NCBI RefSeq assembly: GCF_003991565.1
Contig: NZ_CP032819.1
Span: 186,001 to 250,000, forward strand
DNA length: 64,000 nt
Source of the DNA: Butyricimonas faecalis
Lineage (GTDB): Bacteria > Bacteroidota > Bacteroidia > Bacteroidales > Marinifilaceae
Direction of reading: 5' to 3'
The notes under the pieces were generated by a model, which was not told the DNA's origin, searched no databases, and saw only the letters and a program-made list of their open reading frames with translations. The position numbers and the translations under genes are program-made. This document shows positions 8,586-18,861 of the stretch, in pieces; within the stretch, counting starts at the first letter, position 1, and every line of letters begins with the position of its first letter.

Positions 8586-9240
8586 GTTTCACCGCTCTCA
8601 ACATTTCCCGTTTTCCCGGGGGACCGGGAAGGCGTTTCAAGTTAAAACCGATATTACGGAGGGCTTGTTTCACGGTTCCTTTCACGCAATAAGTCGTGAG
8701 AATTCCTTCCGGTTTAAGCGCTTTGTAAAATTTGGAAAGCATAGTTTCCGTCCATAGGCGAGGCTGTACGTCGGGGGCAAAAGCATCGAAAAAGACGATA
8801 TCGAAATATTCGTGAAAATTGACTTCTTCGAAATCTGCTTGGTGCTTGTGGAGCGTGAAGTAAGGGGTAATGATAACATCTTCTTCCCAGGGGGCGTTGT
8901 GTAATTGTTGAAAGAAGGGTGCATCTTCCGGGGTAAAAAGGTCGGAATAATTAATCTTTTCCACTTCCTGAGGTGTCAGCGGGTATTTCTCGAAAGTATG
9001 AAATACTATTTTCCGTTGATTCTCTCGGGCTTCAAGCAGTGTAAGGAAGGCATTCAGTCCTGTTCCGAAACCGGCTTCCAGAATCCGGATATCTTTTTGC
9101 CCGTAATATTCAATGCCTGCTTTTATAAATATATGTGTAGATTCCTGTATGGCCCCGTGAATAGAATGGTAATGTTCGTTTAGTTCCGGTATATACAGGG
9201 TAGTACTTCCGTCTTCTGTGATAATAATTTCTCTATTCAT
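8578..9240 (-). CDS. mnmD: tRNA 5-methylaminomethyl-2-thiouridine-methyltransferase MnmD
   Basis: A 220-residue SAM-dependent methyltransferase that completes mnm5(s2)U at the wobble position of certain tRNAs. It corresponds to the N-terminal half of enterobacterial MnmC, which is fused to an oxidoreductase; here it stands alone, as in many Bacteroidota. The SAM-binding motif is ILEAGFGTGLNAFL. The family signatures IVFFDAFAPDVQPRLWTE and TYCVKGTVKQAL are present. The start lies only 3 nt from the stop of the upstream threonine aldolase gene, so the two are co-transcribed. The 3' end runs into a heptad repeat. Confidence 0.93.
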   Translation of the reverse strand: MNREIIITEDGSTTLYIPELNEHYHSIHGAIQESTHIFIKAGIEYYGQKDIRILEAGFGTGLNAFLTLLEARENQRKIVFHTFEKYPLTPQEVEKINYSDLFTPEDAPFFQQLHNAPWEEDVIITPYFTLHKHQADFEEVNFHEYFDIVFFDAFAPDVQPRLWTETMLSKFYKALKPEGILTTYCVKGTVKQALRNIGFNLKRLPGPPGKREMLRAVKQF

Positions 9241-9243
9241 CTT

Positions 9244-10272
9244 CTAACACAATTCCTGACGCAATAGGTTTGCGAATTCGATGACATCATTTTCCGTGGT
9301 GTCAAACGAGCAAACCCATCTAACTTCGGCCGCATCTTCATCCCATACATAAAAGAAGCATTCATCTTGAAGTTTGCTAATCTTTTCTCGCGGAATGATG
9401 GCGAAAATTTCATTTGCCTCAACTTTCTGCGTGATACTCACGGAAGGAATTTGCTCTGCCGCGTTAGCGAGCTTCTGTGCCATGGCATTCGCGTGTGCGG
9501 CTGATTTCAACCATAAATTGTCTTTTAGAACAGCCGAAAACTGGGCAGCAATAAACCGCGATTTAGAGTGTAACTGCATCAGCTGTTTCCGGATATATTT
9601 AACTTCTTTCGACATCGTGGTATTAAAGAAAACAACGGCTTCGCCGAACATCATACCATTTTTGGTTCCCCCGAAGCTTAAAACGTCAATTCCCACTTCT
9701 TTGGTGATGCTGGCCGGAGTGCACCCCAAATATGCAACAGCATTTGCCAAGCGGGCTCCATCCATGTGGACGTACATATCGTGAGCGTGAGCGAAGTCAC
9801 AAATTTCTTTTAGTTCATCACGCGTGTAAACTGTTCCGAGTTCCGTACACTGCGTTAACGAAATGATTTTGGGTTGGGCGTGGTGTTGGTCACCAAATCC
9901 ATGCATGTGATTGTGAATCAATCCTAGGGTGAGTTTTCCGTCAAATGTGGGAACGGTCAACAATTTACTGCCGGTTTGTTTCTCGATAGCCCCGCATTCG
10001 TCCACGTTGATATGAGCTGTTTCCGCGCAAATGATCGCGTTATATGAATGCGTAAAGGCTGAAAGACTTAATATGTTGGCTCCTGTTCCATTATAAACGA
10101 AGTACACGTCAATGTTGTCTCCAAATAGTTGTTTGAAATCCTCGATGGCTTTTGCCGTGTATTTGTCTTCCCCGTAAGAATGTTGATGTCCGAAGGCGGA
10201 TTCTTCTAGTGCTTTGAATACTTCCGGTAAAACACCGGAAAAATTGTCGCTACCGAAACCTCTAAGTCCCAT
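9244..10272 (-). CDS. Low-specificity threonine aldolase-like PLP enzyme
   Basis: A 342-residue beta-eliminating lyase/threonine aldolase family protein (fold type I, PLP). The Schiff-base lysine is in SFGGTKNGMM. The cofactor-contact Asp-Gly is in VHMDGARLANA, and the phosphate-binding loop is near YNGTGANIL. Enzymes of this family cleave L-threonine or L-allo-threonine to glycine and acetaldehyde. Sequence alone does not fix stereospecificity. It is the first gene of a minus-strand pair with mnmD, downstream of the decarboxylase operon terminator. Confidence 0.9.
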   Translation of the reverse strand: MGLRGFGSDNFSGVLPEVFKALEESAFGHQHSYGEDKYTAKAIEDFKQLFGDNIDVYFVYNGTGANILSLSAFTHSYNAIICAETAHINVDECGAIEKQTGSKLLTVPTFDGKLTLGLIHNHMHGFGDQHHAQPKIISLTQCTELGTVYTRDELKEICDFAHAHDMYVHMDGARLANAVAYLGCTPASITKEVGIDVLSFGGTKNGMMFGEAVVFFNTTMSKEVKYIRKQLMQLHSKSRFIAAQFSAVLKDNLWLKSAAHANAMAQKLANAAEQIPSVSITQKVEANEIFAIIPREKISKLQDECFFYVWDEDAAEVRWVCSFDTTENDVIEFANLLRQELC

Positions 10273-10321
10273 GAATTGAAATGAATTGGTAATAGTTAAA
10301 GGAAAATGATGTATAAATAGA

Positions 10322-10362
10322 AAGAAAAAAAGACTACCCCAAAGTAAATTTTGAGGTAGTCT
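10322..10362 (-). terminator. Terminator of the methylmalonyl-CoA decarboxylase operon
   Basis: AGACTACC at 10331-10338 pairs with GGTAGTCT at 10355-10362, and flanking CAAA/TTTG extends the stem. On the minus strand the stem is followed by a T-rich run, directly after the mmdB stop. Confidence 0.8.
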
Positions 10363-10372
10363 GAAATATTAG

Positions 10373-11638
10373 TTATCCTAAGAATGACAATAATATACCG
10401 GCTGCAACGGCAGAACCGATAACTCCTGCCACATTCGGACCCATGGCATGCATCAACAAGAAGTTTCCCGGATTTGCTTCTTGTCCCACGTTTTGTGATA
10501 CGCGGGCTGCCATCGGAACTGCAGAAACTCCCGCTGAACCGATCAATGGATTGATCTTGTTCTTGGTGAACAAGTTCATGAATTTTGCCAGTAATACACC
10601 ACCGGCACTACCAATACTGAACGCCAGAACACCGATAATCAAAATAGCTAGCGTTTGGAAGTTCAAGAATGCAGCTGCCGTGGTGGTAGCTCCAACGGAG
10701 ATACCTAGGAAAATCGTACAGATGTTCATTAACTCATTTTGAACCGTTTTGCTTAAACGCTCAACTACACCACATTCACGCATCAAATTACCTAACATCA
10801 AACACCCGATTAGAGGAGCTGCAGAAGGTAACAATAAAGATACAAATATGGTTACAACGATCGGGAATACAATTTTCTCTTTTTTAGATACTTTACGTAA
10901 TTGTTGCATTACGATTTCCCGTTCTTTCTGGGTTGTTAACGCTTTCATGATAGGCGGTTGGATCACGGGAACCAAAGCCATGTATGAGTAGGCTGCCACT
11001 GCGATAGGACCAAGTAAACTTGGTGCTAATTTTGACGTCAGGTAAATGGCTGTCGGTCCGTCAGCACCTCCGATGATTCCGATAGATCCTGCCTCAGCAT
11101 AAGTAAAGCCTAATGCAAGAGCTCCCAAGAACGTGGCGAAGATTCCGAGTTGGGCTGCAGCTCCCAAAAGAAAACTTTTAGGATTTGCTAATAATGGACC
11201 GAAATCCGTCATAGCTCCAACACCAATGAAGATAATACAAGGATAGATTCCTAATTTTACTCCCAGGTAAAGATAGTCTAGCAAACCAACGTTATTGGAA
11301 TCCGTGAAGTTGGCCCAATGAACGTGTCCTCCGTCAAATAATTCCGGGTGAAATAATCCGGCTCCGGGTAAGTTCGTCAATAACATACCGAAGGCTATAG
11401 GTAACAATAACAACGGCTCAAATTTTTTCACAATAGCCAAATAAAATAGCACGCAAGCCACAACTATCATGACTAAACACAGCCAATTTCCAGAATACAG
11501 ATGAGCAAATCCTGTATCGTTTAAGAATTTAGATACTTTTTCGCCCATATCAATTTCTTCTGCACTAGCGGCAAAAGGCATGATAAATATTCCGAGTAAT
11601 AAGCTTATTTTTAACAGGTATTTTTCCACTTGTCTCAT
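10373..11638 (-). CDS. mmdB: Methylmalonyl-CoA/oxaloacetate decarboxylase beta subunit (Na+ pump)
   Basis: The membrane subunit that couples decarboxylation of the carboxybiotin carrier to Na+ export. From the ATG at 11638 it has 421 residues, starting [17 protein letters not shown] longer frame begins at 11707 but would run into the preceding biotin-carrier gene. An N-terminal signal-like helix precedes about ten membrane segments. The [17 protein letters not shown] motif is conserved, including the Asp implicated in Na+ binding, as are [16 protein letters not shown] and the C-terminal [18 protein letters not shown]. It is the last gene of the operon and is followed by a hairpin terminator. 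Confidence 0.95.
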   Translation of the reverse strand: MRQVEKYLLKISLLLGIFIMPFAASAEEIDMGEKVSKFLNDTGFAHLYSGNWLCLVMIVVACVLFYLAIVKKFEPLLLLPIAFGMLLTNLPGAGLFHPELFDGGHVHWANFTDSNNVGLLDYLYLGVKLGIYPCIIFIGVGAMTDFGPLLANPKSFLLGAAAQLGIFATFLGALALGFTYAEAGSIGIIGGADGPTAIYLTSKLAPSLLGPIAVAAYSYMALVPVIQPPIMKALTTQKEREIVMQQLRKVSKKEKIVFPIVVTIFVSLLLPSAAPLIGCLMLGNLMRECGVVERLSKTVQNELMNICTIFLGISVGATTTAAAFLNFQTLAILIIGVLAFSIGSAGGVLLAKFMNLFTKNKINPLIGSAGVSAVPMAARVSQNVGQEANPGNFLLMHAMGPNVAGVIGSAVAAGILLSFLG

Positions 11639-11660
11639 TTTCAATTGTTTTACAGTAGAA

Positions 11661-12095
11661 TTAAACCAAATCAACAAGCGGATCATCTTGAGAAACACTC
11701 TGACCAACTGTTACATGTATTGCTTTCACTTGACCGTCAACACTTGCCACGATATTGTTTTCCATTTTCATGGCTTCCATGACTACCAGACAATCACCGC
11801 GTTTTACTTGACTGCCAACTTTTGTGCTAATAGCGGAAATAGTTCCGGGAAGCGGTGCTTTAATGCTGGTCGTCTTGTTGTTTGTAGCAGATGTATTTTG
11901 AGTGGAACTTTTATAAGTGGTTGAAGTCGGTATGGCAGCAGGTTTACGAGGAGCAGTGGTTGCAACCGTGTTTTTGCTTTCGTATGATACTTCATAAGAT
12001 ATACCGTTCACCTCAACTGTAGCCTTATCATGATCCGTTATATTCACAGTTACATCGAAGTTATTGTCGTCTATGGTGATTTTGAATTTATTCAT
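11661..12095 (-). CDS. mmdC: Biotin carrier subunit of methylmalonyl-CoA decarboxylase
   Basis: A 144-residue biotinyl carrier. The biotin-attachment lysine is Lys110 in the canonical EAMKMEN. A Pro/Ala/Thr/Ser-rich flexible linker (about 45-75) joins an N-terminal domain to the biotinyl domain, as in other decarboxylase gamma/delta chains. The carrier shuttles CO2 from the carboxyltransferase (MmdA) to the membrane pump (MmdB). It is 12 nt downstream of mmdD and 22 nt upstream of mmdB. Confidence 0.94.
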   Translation of the reverse strand: MNKFKITIDDNNFDVTVNITDHDKATVEVNGISYEVSYESKNTVATTAPRKPAAIPTSTTYKSSTQNTSATNNKTTSIKAPLPGTISAISTKVGSQVKRGDCLVVMEAMKMENNIVASVDGQVKAIHVTVGQSVSQDDPLVDLV

Positions 12096-12107
12096 AATCT
12101 GTTTATT

Positions 12108-12452
12108 TTACTTATTAAGGTTTCTCATGCCGTAAATTTTAGAACTCCACGGGGAATAACGTTTTTCAACTTCTTCGATCGTGATCACGTGAGGTTCTTC
12201 ATCATGAGAGTTAAAATATAGATGCATAGCCATGGCGATGGCTGCTTGTTCGTGAGGTGTCGGATGAGCATCCGTCGTCACTACAGCTTTTTCCACGTCT
12301 TGAATTGTTTCCGCATGATCTTCTACTTGATTCGTCAATTTGGTCTGTAAGTTAATAACCCAGATCAAAAGAATCAATAACAGGAATACTGTCAGCATCC
12401 CTACGCCTGTAACGAGGAGTGCGTAACCCCAGTTTATTGCTAATGTGATCAT
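12108..12452 (-). CDS. mmdD: OadG-family small membrane subunit of the decarboxylase
   Basis: A 114-residue protein with one N-terminal membrane helix (ALLVTGVGMLTVFLLLILLIW) followed by a charged cytoplasmic tail containing a His/Glu-rich segment (HAETIQDVEKAV, HLYFNSHDEE). This matches the OadG/MmdD anchor subunit that ties carboxyltransferase to the membrane pump. It starts 5 nt after the mmdA stop codon. Sequence divergence is normal for this subunit, and the operon position supports the call. Confidence 0.87.
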   Translation of the reverse strand: MITLAINWGYALLVTGVGMLTVFLLLILLIWVINLQTKLTNQVEDHAETIQDVEKAVVTTDAHPTPHEQAAIAMAMHLYFNSHDEEPHVITIEEVEKRYSPWSSKIYGMRNLNK

Positions 12453-12457
12453 ATGGC

Positions 12458-14017
12458 TTACAACGGTATATTTGAATGTTTCTTCATCGGGTTAACAACG
12501 CGCTTGGTCTGCAAAGACTGGAAGGCACGGATAATGCGGAAACGCGTGTTGCGCGGTTCGATTACATCATCAATGTATCCATACGAAGCGGCTTTGTACG
12601 GGTTCGCGAATGCCGAGTTGTATTCTTCCTCTTTCGTGGCAATGAATTTAGCTTTTTCCTCTGGATCAGTGATTGCAGCTAATTCTTTACCGTACAATAC
12701 TTCAATAGCTCCTTTGGCTCCCATAACGGCAATTTGTGCCGTGGGCCATGCGTAGTTAAAGTCTCCACGTAATTGTTTACATGACATCACATCATGTGCA
12801 CCTCCGTAAGATTTCCGTAAAGTAACGGTTACTTTTGGAACGGTTGCTTCTCCGTAAGCAAACATTAATTTTGCTCCATGAGTGATGATACCACCATATT
12901 CTTGTACACGTCCCGGTAAGAATCCCGGTACATCAACCAACGTCAACACCGGAATGTTGAAACAGTCGCAGAAACGAACGAAACGTGCTGCTTTACGAGA
13001 TGCTTCAATGTCAAGAACTCCGGCATAGAAATTCGGTTGGTTAGCGATAACACCGACAGAACGTCCACCCATACGGCAGAAACCGACAATAATGTTACGG
13101 GCATAACGTTTGTGAACTTCCAAGAATTTTCCATTATCCACGATGGCTTCAATGACATCCATCATGTTATATGGCAAGTTCGGATTATCAGGAATGATCT
13201 CGTTTAACTGGTCTTCCAGACGGTCAATCGGGTCATTGCATACCTCAATCGGCGCCTCTTCCAAGTTGTTGGAAGGTAAGTAAGAAAGCAGATTGCGAAT
13301 GATAGCGATACCCTCTTCCTCGTTTTCTGCCAAGAAATGAGAAACACCGGATTTCGTGGAGTGAACTTCTGCACCTCCCAATTCCTCGGTTGTGATATCT
13401 TCTCCCGTTACGGTTTTCACGACTTTAGGGCCGGTTACAAACATGTAAGATGATTGGTCGGTCATCAGAATGAAGTCCGTTAGGGCAGGAGAATATACGG
13501 CACCTCCCGCGCAAGGACCGAATATGGCTGAGATTTGAGGAATTACTCCAGAGGCCAAGATGTTTCTTTCGAAAATTTCGGCATATCCGGCTAACGAGTT
13601 AACTCCTTCTTGAATACGGGCACCACCTGAATCATTCAATCCGATAATGGGGGCTCCTACGGTCATGGCTTTATCCATTACCTTGCAGATTTTCTGAGCT
13701 AACATTTCGGAAAGTGCTCCTCCGAAAACGGTGAAGTCTTGAGCAAAAACAAATACGAGACGTCCATCGATTGTTCCCTGACCAGTGACTACTCCATCTC
13801 CCAAAAATTTGGTTTTCTCCATACCGAAATTGTAGCAACGGTGTGTGATGAACATGTCAAACTCTTCGAAACTATCTTCGTCTAGTAACATGGCAATTCT
13901 TTCCCGAGCCGTATATTTCCCTTTTTTGTGTTGAGATTCAATACGCTTTTCTCCCCCTCCAAGTTTTGCCTGAGCTCGTAATTCGATTAACTCCTTGACT
14001 CTATCTTGATTTGTCAT
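12458..14017 (-). CDS. mmdA: Methylmalonyl-CoA decarboxylase carboxyltransferase (alpha) subunit
   Basis: A 519-residue acyl-CoA carboxyltransferase from the ATG at 14017 ([10 protein letters not shown]). The frame stays open to 14068, but the extra residues cover the spacer after mce. Conserved segments are the two crotonase-like halves with [41 protein letters not shown] and DVPGFLPG. It transfers the carboxyl group of (S)-methylmalonyl-CoA to biotin on MmdC. Propionyl-CoA carboxylase beta chains are close relatives. The neighbouring OadB- and OadG-like subunits make decarboxylase the better call. Confidence 0.94.
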   Translation of the reverse strand: MTNQDRVKELIELRAQAKLGGGEKRIESQHKKGKYTARERIAMLLDEDSFEEFDMFITHRCYNFGMEKTKFLGDGVVTGQGTIDGRLVFVFAQDFTVFGGALSEMLAQKICKVMDKAMTVGAPIIGLNDSGGARIQEGVNSLAGYAEIFERNILASGVIPQISAIFGPCAGGAVYSPALTDFILMTDQSSYMFVTGPKVVKTVTGEDITTEELGGAEVHSTKSGVSHFLAENEEEGIAIIRNLLSYLPSNNLEEAPIEVCNDPIDRLEDQLNEIIPDNPNLPYNMMDVIEAIVDNGKFLEVHKRYARNIIVGFCRMGGRSVGVIANQPNFYAGVLDIEASRKAARFVRFCDCFNIPVLTLVDVPGFLPGRVQEYGGIITHGAKLMFAYGEATVPKVTVTLRKSYGGAHDVMSCKQLRGDFNYAWPTAQIAVMGAKGAIEVLYGKELAAITDPEEKAKFIATKEEEYNSAFANPYKAASYGYIDDVIEPRNTRFRIIRAFQSLQTKRVVNPMKKHSNIPL

Positions 14018-14052
14018 AATATGATAATTTATATAGGCTATTTGTCTGAGAA

Positions 14053-14457
14053 TTATTTTGTTCCACAAAGTTCGGTCAATACTCTGCAGGTTGATTTCGG
14101 GTGAAGGAATCCGATTCTTAAACCTTCAGCGCCACCACGCGGAGCTTTGTCGATTAACTGACAACCAGCAGCACTAGCGTCATTCAATGCAGCTTGAACG
14201 TCTTCTACGGCAAATGCCATGTGGTGCATACCGCCACCGGTTTTTTCCACGAATTTTCCAATAGGTCCTTCTGGATCCGTGGATTCCAATAATTCGATTT
14301 TCGTTTGTCCTACTTTGAAGAAAGCTGTTTTTACTTTTTGATCTTTTACTTCTTCAATAGCGTAGCATTCCAATCCTAATACTTTTTCGTAAAATGGAAT
14401 GGCTTCTTCCAAATTGGCAACTGCGATGCCGATGTGTTCAATATGTGTCGGTTTCAT
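14053..14457 (-). CDS. mce: Methylmalonyl-CoA epimerase
   Basis: A 134-residue vicinal-oxygen-chelate protein. The metal ligands expected for the family are visible as His in [10 protein letters not shown], Gln in [10 protein letters not shown], His in [11 protein letters not shown] and Glu in CRVLTELCG. It interconverts (R)- and (S)-methylmalonyl-CoA, linking methylmalonyl-CoA mutase to the decarboxylase encoded directly downstream. It is the first gene of the operon. The mutase genes are not in this window. Confidence 0.95.
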   Translation of the reverse strand: MKPTHIEHIGIAVANLEEAIPFYEKVLGLECYAIEEVKDQKVKTAFFKVGQTKIELLESTDPEGPIGKFVEKTGGGMHHMAFAVEDVQAALNDASAAGCQLIDKAPRGGAEGLRIGFLHPKSTCRVLTELCGTK

Positions 14458-14723
14458 AACAAAAAAACATTAAAGTTAAATATTATATTATAATCATTTA
14501 GCATATGTAGACGCAATATTTGTGAGAATTTTCCTTGTTTAATTATTAAAGCGCGAAACTACTCATTGTTCTTGCGATTTTCAAGTAAAAACGGTAAATA
14601 ATTTCAAAAAAAACAAGTTTATACTTGTTTTAAATAAAGAGGTGATAACTTCATCATTACTTGTTTCGTAAACGTTATCGAGAAGGAGTGAAATTTGAAT
14701 GAAAAATAAAAATATAGAATGTT

Positions 14724-15137
14724 ATGAGTAAACAAAGATTTGTCATTTTTTTGATCGCTATCATTGGTATGATCGCGACATTTTTACCTTGGTATGAAAT
14801 AGGTAGTTTAGGGATGATCATGGGGTATCGGACTGTTGGGTGGTTTACGTTTGTCATGTTTGCACTGGTATTTCTTTTCGGTTTGCGAAAAGGAGTAAAG
14901 CAAGATATGTCCACGGGCTTATTGTATCTCGGATCATTTTTTTCACTGCTTGCTGCTTTCGTGGTCTTGTGGCAGATCATCACGCTCGGATTGGATCAGG
15001 AAGGAGGAAGTATGTCGGTTGTTGGCAACGCCCTGGCTAACGATACGCGTGTTTTATACGGGGCCTACCAGGTCGTTATTGCCGGAATCTGTTTGCCGTT
15101 CGGAGCATTCCTTTTCCGCGATAGAAAAAGAAGGTAA
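14724..15137 (+). CDS. Hypothetical four-helix membrane protein
   Basis: A 137-residue protein with four predicted membrane helices (about 6-22, 38-54, 66-88 and 110-128) and a basic tail DRKRR. I do not recognise a family. An FLPWYEIG motif after the first helix resembles small uncharacterised membrane proteins of many bacteria. The gene is divergent from mce across a 266-nt A/T-rich spacer in which I see no clear promoter, and convergent with the ECF sigma gene 30 nt downstream. Confidence 0.72.
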   Translation: MSKQRFVIFLIAIIGMIATFLPWYEIGSLGMIMGYRTVGWFTFVMFALVFLFGLRKGVKQDMSTGLLYLGSFFSLLAAFVVLWQIITLGLDQEGGSMSVVGNALANDTRVLYGAYQVVIAGICLPFGAFLFRDRKRR

Positions 15138-15167
15138 GAATCCATCTGTATTTTTCTGAATGCCGGA

Positions 15168-15719
15168 TTAAGTGAACTTTTTTAGGGAAATACAAGCGAA
15201 GAAAAGTATGATGTATTTGTGCCCGATGATCTTGCGTAATTGGGTGTACATTCCTTTTTTGAGAGATTTCACGGAATTAAGGGAGATTCCCAATATGGTT
15301 GCGATTTCCGGGTTGGATTTGCCTTCTAATGCGAGGGTGGCGATTTCGAGACTACGCCCGGAGAGTTGGCTGATAGCGGCATGTACGCAACGGATCATTT
15401 CTTGGGTAGCGATTTCCTCTAGAAACGAGTCTTCAGAGGGTAATTCTTCCTTTAGTTTTTCGGCGTCTTCGATCGTGAATTTATTTCGTCTCAGGATGTC
15501 CATGCAGATGTTTTTTGCCGTGATGTAAATGAATGCAACTGCGTTTTGTTTGGTGTACGAATCATTCAAACGTTCATACAATTTGAAGAATGCCTCCTGC
15601 GTGGCATCCATAGCTTGTTCCTTATCTTTCAGGTAGGAATTGCAAAATCCCCACACGGCTTGAAAGTGATCCGTGTACAATTCTTTAAATGTATCGATAC
15701 CGTTAATATAGTCACTCAT
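15168..15719 (-). CDS. Orphan ECF sigma factor (sigma-70 family)
   Basis: A 183-residue extracytoplasmic-function sigma factor. Region 2 holds YLKDKEQAMDATQEAFFKLY and region 4 the helix-turn-helix EGKSNPEIATILGISLNSVK. Unlike the two other ECF genes in this window it has no FecR anti-sigma gene or SusC gene beside it. Its C-terminus ends in a hydrophobic tail (IILFFACISLKKFT) after region 4. The divergent neighbour is a large histidine kinase. The signal and target are unknown. Confidence 0.9.
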   Translation of the reverse strand: MSDYINGIDTFKELYTDHFQAVWGFCNSYLKDKEQAMDATQEAFFKLYERLNDSYTKQNAVAFIYITAKNICMDILRRNKFTIEDAEKLKEELPSEDSFLEEIATQEMIRCVHAAISQLSGRSLEIATLALEGKSNPEIATILGISLNSVKSLKKGMYTQLRKIIGHKYIILFFACISLKKFT

Positions 15720-15966
15720 ATCGAAAATTTATACAGACAAATATAGGGTGAAAAGTTTAAAAGCGAAAATCTTCTTGGTTGAAATGAACGAGATGGGGTT
15801 TCAAATAAATCAGTGTGGCATTAAAAAAGAAGTTTGTACTAAAATATGAGAAGCATTGAAAAATAAAATTTAATAACCTATTTTAATTTGAAAATGCACC
15901 AAGGGTGAATGATATTTTACTACTTTTGTAAAATTAGGCGTTAGTGTAAATCAAAATTGTAAGGTC

Positions 15967-18744
15967 GTGGATAATAATGGTCGATTCGATAGTGGGCATG
16001 TTCAAGATTTGTTGAATAAGGCACGAATGGGTTGGTGGGAAGCCGATTTCTCCCAAAAGCAGTATGTTTGTTCTGATTTTCTTCGAGAGTTGTTAAATTT
16101 GGGGGAAGATGGGGTAATTAGTTTTGTCGATTTTCGTAAATTGATCCGAGAGGACTATCGTTTGCGAACGGTGAATGAATTTCGTTTTGGAAAAACCCAG
16201 AATATATATGACCAAATTTACCCGATTGAGGTGGAAGGAAAAGTAGTGTGGATACGAGTGAAATTGTGTTCCAAGGAGGTGGATCCGGAGGGGAACATGA
16301 AAACCTACGGATTCATGGAGTGTCTTGATCTTCCGGAGAACGTGGATACGGAGGAAACAGCAATGGTGCGTGTGAATAATTTGTTCGCCCAGCAAAATAG
16401 TATCTCACGATCGTTGCTTTCATTGCTTCGTTCCGGGGATGTGAGCGGTGTTATCAATAAGATTTTGGGCGATATTATACAGCATTATCCGGAGGGATGT
16501 ACTTATATTATTGAGTATGATTGGAAAGATCGTACACAGATATGTCGTTACGAAGCGGGAAATTACAAGTCTTTTAAGAAAAAGAGTTACATGGAAAAAT
16601 TTCCGATGAGTAATATTCCTTGGTGGACGAAGCAGTTGGCAGGAAAGGCATCCCCGATTATTTTGACGAGTTTGGACGAGTTGCCGGAAGAGGCAAGTGA
16701 GGAAAAAAGACGCTTGACGGAACAGGGAGTGAAATCGCTCATTGTTATCCCGATGTTTTCAAAAAATGGAGTGTCCGGGTATGCCGGTATCGATATTTTG
16801 GATAAGTCTCACGTGTGGAAAAATGAGGATTACCAGTGGTTTGCCTCGATGGTAAATATTATCAGTATTTGTATAGAACTCCGGAAATCGGAAGAGAAGG
16901 CGCAAGAGGAGAAGAAGTTCTTGTCCGATTTGTTTAAGCATATGCCGGTGGGGTATGTGCGGATGAAATTGTATTATACTGAGGATGGACATGTGAAGGA
17001 TTATTATTTCATGGATTCAAATGCAATGGCCCAACTTCTTTACAGTACGAGGGGAAATAGTTGGATCGGGAAATATGCTAGTGAGGTCGATCCGCATTTT
17101 TTGGAGCGGTTGCCGGATTTGGAACGAGTGATGCAGAATGGGGGTGCACGGAATGTAAATTATTATCTGGAGGATAAGAATAGATATTTTCATGCCGTGA
17201 TGTATTCTCCTTGTGCGGATGAGGTTGTGTTGATGTTTTCAGATATGACCGATACGTTCTCTGCTCATGAGGCGTTGGACCGGAGTGAACGTTTGTTGCG
17301 TAATATATATCAAAATATTCCGGTCGGGATAGAGTTATATGATAAAGACGGGTATTTGGTCGACTTGAATGATCGAAATCTTGAGATGTTCGGGGTGGCA
17401 AAGAAAGAGGATGTTTTGGGAATTAATATGTTTGAAAATCATCTGATACCGGAGAAAATGAGAGAAAAAATGAGGAAAAGAGAGGATGTAAGTTTTTCTC
17501 TGATATATGATTTTTCAAAATTAAAAGGCCTTTATACTTCTAAAAAGAGTGGGAGTTTGAATTTATTGACAAAGGTGACAACGTTGTACGATGCACAGAA
17601 TAATTTGATCAATTATTTATTGATTAGTCTGGACCGGACGGAAGCCACGGAGGCATATAACCAAATCCAGGAATTCAAGAATTTTTTCACGTTGGTGGGA
17701 GATTATGCACAAGTCGGGTATGCGCATTTTAACGCCTTGACTTATGAAGGGTACGGTCTGGATAGTTGGTATGAAAACGTGGGAGAAGAAATCGGGACGC
17801 CATTGTCACAGATTATTGGGGTGTATTCGCATTTTCATCCGGAAGATCGAGATTTGATGCTTGCTTTTTTCTCAGATGTAATTGCGGGGAAACGGACGCA
17901 TTTACGGAACGATATGCGTATTAGACGGGCTGATGGACATTACACGTGGACTCGGGTAAACGTGTTAGTGAGGAATTATAGTCCGCAGGAGGGCATGATC
18001 GAGATGATTTGCATTAATTATGATATTACAGAATTGAAGGAGACTGAGGCAAAGTTGATCATGGCAAAGGATAAGGCGGAGGAGTCGGATCGTTTGAAGT
18101 CGGCATTTTTGGCGAATATGAGCCATGAAATTCGGACCCCGTTGAATGCTATTGTCGGTTTTTCCAATTTATTGGCTTATGCCCAGGAGGAGGGAGAGCG
18201 TGCGCAATATATCGGTATCGTGGAGGAGAATAACGAATTGTTGTTGCAATTAATTTCGGATATACTGGATTTGTCGAAAATTGAGGCGGGAACTTTTGAC
18301 TTCGTGTATGATCGGGTAGATGTGCGTCAGTTGTGTGAGGATATCGTGACGTCACTCCGAGTGAAAGTTCCGTCCGGGGTGGATTTGTGTATAGTACCAA
18401 ATTTGCCGGAATGCTGGGTAAACAGCGATAAGAATCGATTACGTCAGGTGATTTCCAATTTTGTGAATAATGCTTTCAAGTTTACACCTTCCGGGAGAAT
18501 TACCGTGGGATATATGTTGAGGGATGGGGAGGTTGAAATATCTGTGACGGATACGGGTGTGGGTATTGAAAAAGGGAAGCAGAAACAGATTTTTGATCGT
18601 TTTGTGAAATTGAATAGTTTTGCTCATGGAACAGGTTTGGGGTTATCTATTTGTAAGAGTATCGTGGAGCAGATAGGTGGACATATCGGGGTTAATTCGG
18701 AGTTTGGGAATGGTTCACGCTTTTGGTTCACACATCCGTTTTGA
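15967..18744 (+). CDS. Multi-PAS/GAF sensor histidine kinase without receiver domain
   Basis: A 925-residue kinase with a GTG start; no upstream in-frame ATG fits. Approximate order: PAS-like 10-110, GAF-like 130-300, PAS-like 305-420, PAS 430-565, PAS/PAC 575-690, HisKA with phospho-accepting His720 ([16 protein letters not shown]), then the HATPase with N box ([18 protein letters not shown]), G1 (DTGVGI) and G2 (GTGLGLS). There is no signal peptide or membrane helix, so it is a cytosolic sensor. It ends right after the ATPase domain, and no response regulator gene is adjacent, so it is an orphan kinase. A TACTTTTG box (15921-15928) lies upstream without a well-spaced -33 box. Confidence 0.92.
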   Translation: MDNNGRFDSGHVQDLLNKARMGWWEADFSQKQYVCSDFLRELLNLGEDGVISFVDFRKLIREDYRLRTVNEFRFGKTQNIYDQIYPIEVEGKVVWIRVKLCSKEVDPEGNMKTYGFMECLDLPENVDTEETAMVRVNNLFAQQNSISRSLLSLLRSGDVSGVINKILGDIIQHYPEGCTYIIEYDWKDRTQICRYEAGNYKSFKKKSYMEKFPMSNIPWWTKQLAGKASPIILTSLDELPEEASEEKRRLTEQGVKSLIVIPMFSKNGVSGYAGIDILDKSHVWKNEDYQWFASMVNIISICIELRKSEEKAQEEKKFLSDLFKHMPVGYVRMKLYYTEDGHVKDYYFMDSNAMAQLLYSTRGNSWIGKYASEVDPHFLERLPDLERVMQNGGARNVNYYLEDKNRYFHAVMYSPCADEVVLMFSDMTDTFSAHEALDRSERLLRNIYQNIPVGIELYDKDGYLVDLNDRNLEMFGVAKKEDVLGINMFENHLIPEKMREKMRKREDVSFSLIYDFSKLKGLYTSKKSGSLNLLTKVTTLYDAQNNLINYLLISLDRTEATEAYNQIQEFKNFFTLVGDYAQVGYAHFNALTYEGYGLDSWYENVGEEIGTPLSQIIGVYSHFHPEDRDLMLAFFSDVIAGKRTHLRNDMRIRRADGHYTWTRVNVLVRNYSPQEGMIEMICINYDITELKETEAKLIMAKDKAEESDRLKSAFLANMSHEIRTPLNAIVGFSNLLAYAQEEGERAQYIGIVEENNELLLQLISDILDLSKIEAGTFDFVYDRVDVRQLCEDIVTSLRVKVPSGVDLCIVPNLPECWVNSDKNRLRQVISNFVNNAFKFTPSGRITVGYMLRDGEVEISVTDTGVGIEKGKQKQIFDRFVKLNSFAHGTGLGLSICKSIVEQIGGHIGVNSEFGNGSRFWFTHPF

Positions 18745-18861
18745 AACTTCGTATAATAAATAAAGTATATTTTTAAAATTTGAAGATATAATATATCTTT
18801 GTATCCATTTTAAGGATAATCAGTTGTGTGCTAGAAGTGAAACATAATATCATGTAAGTTA

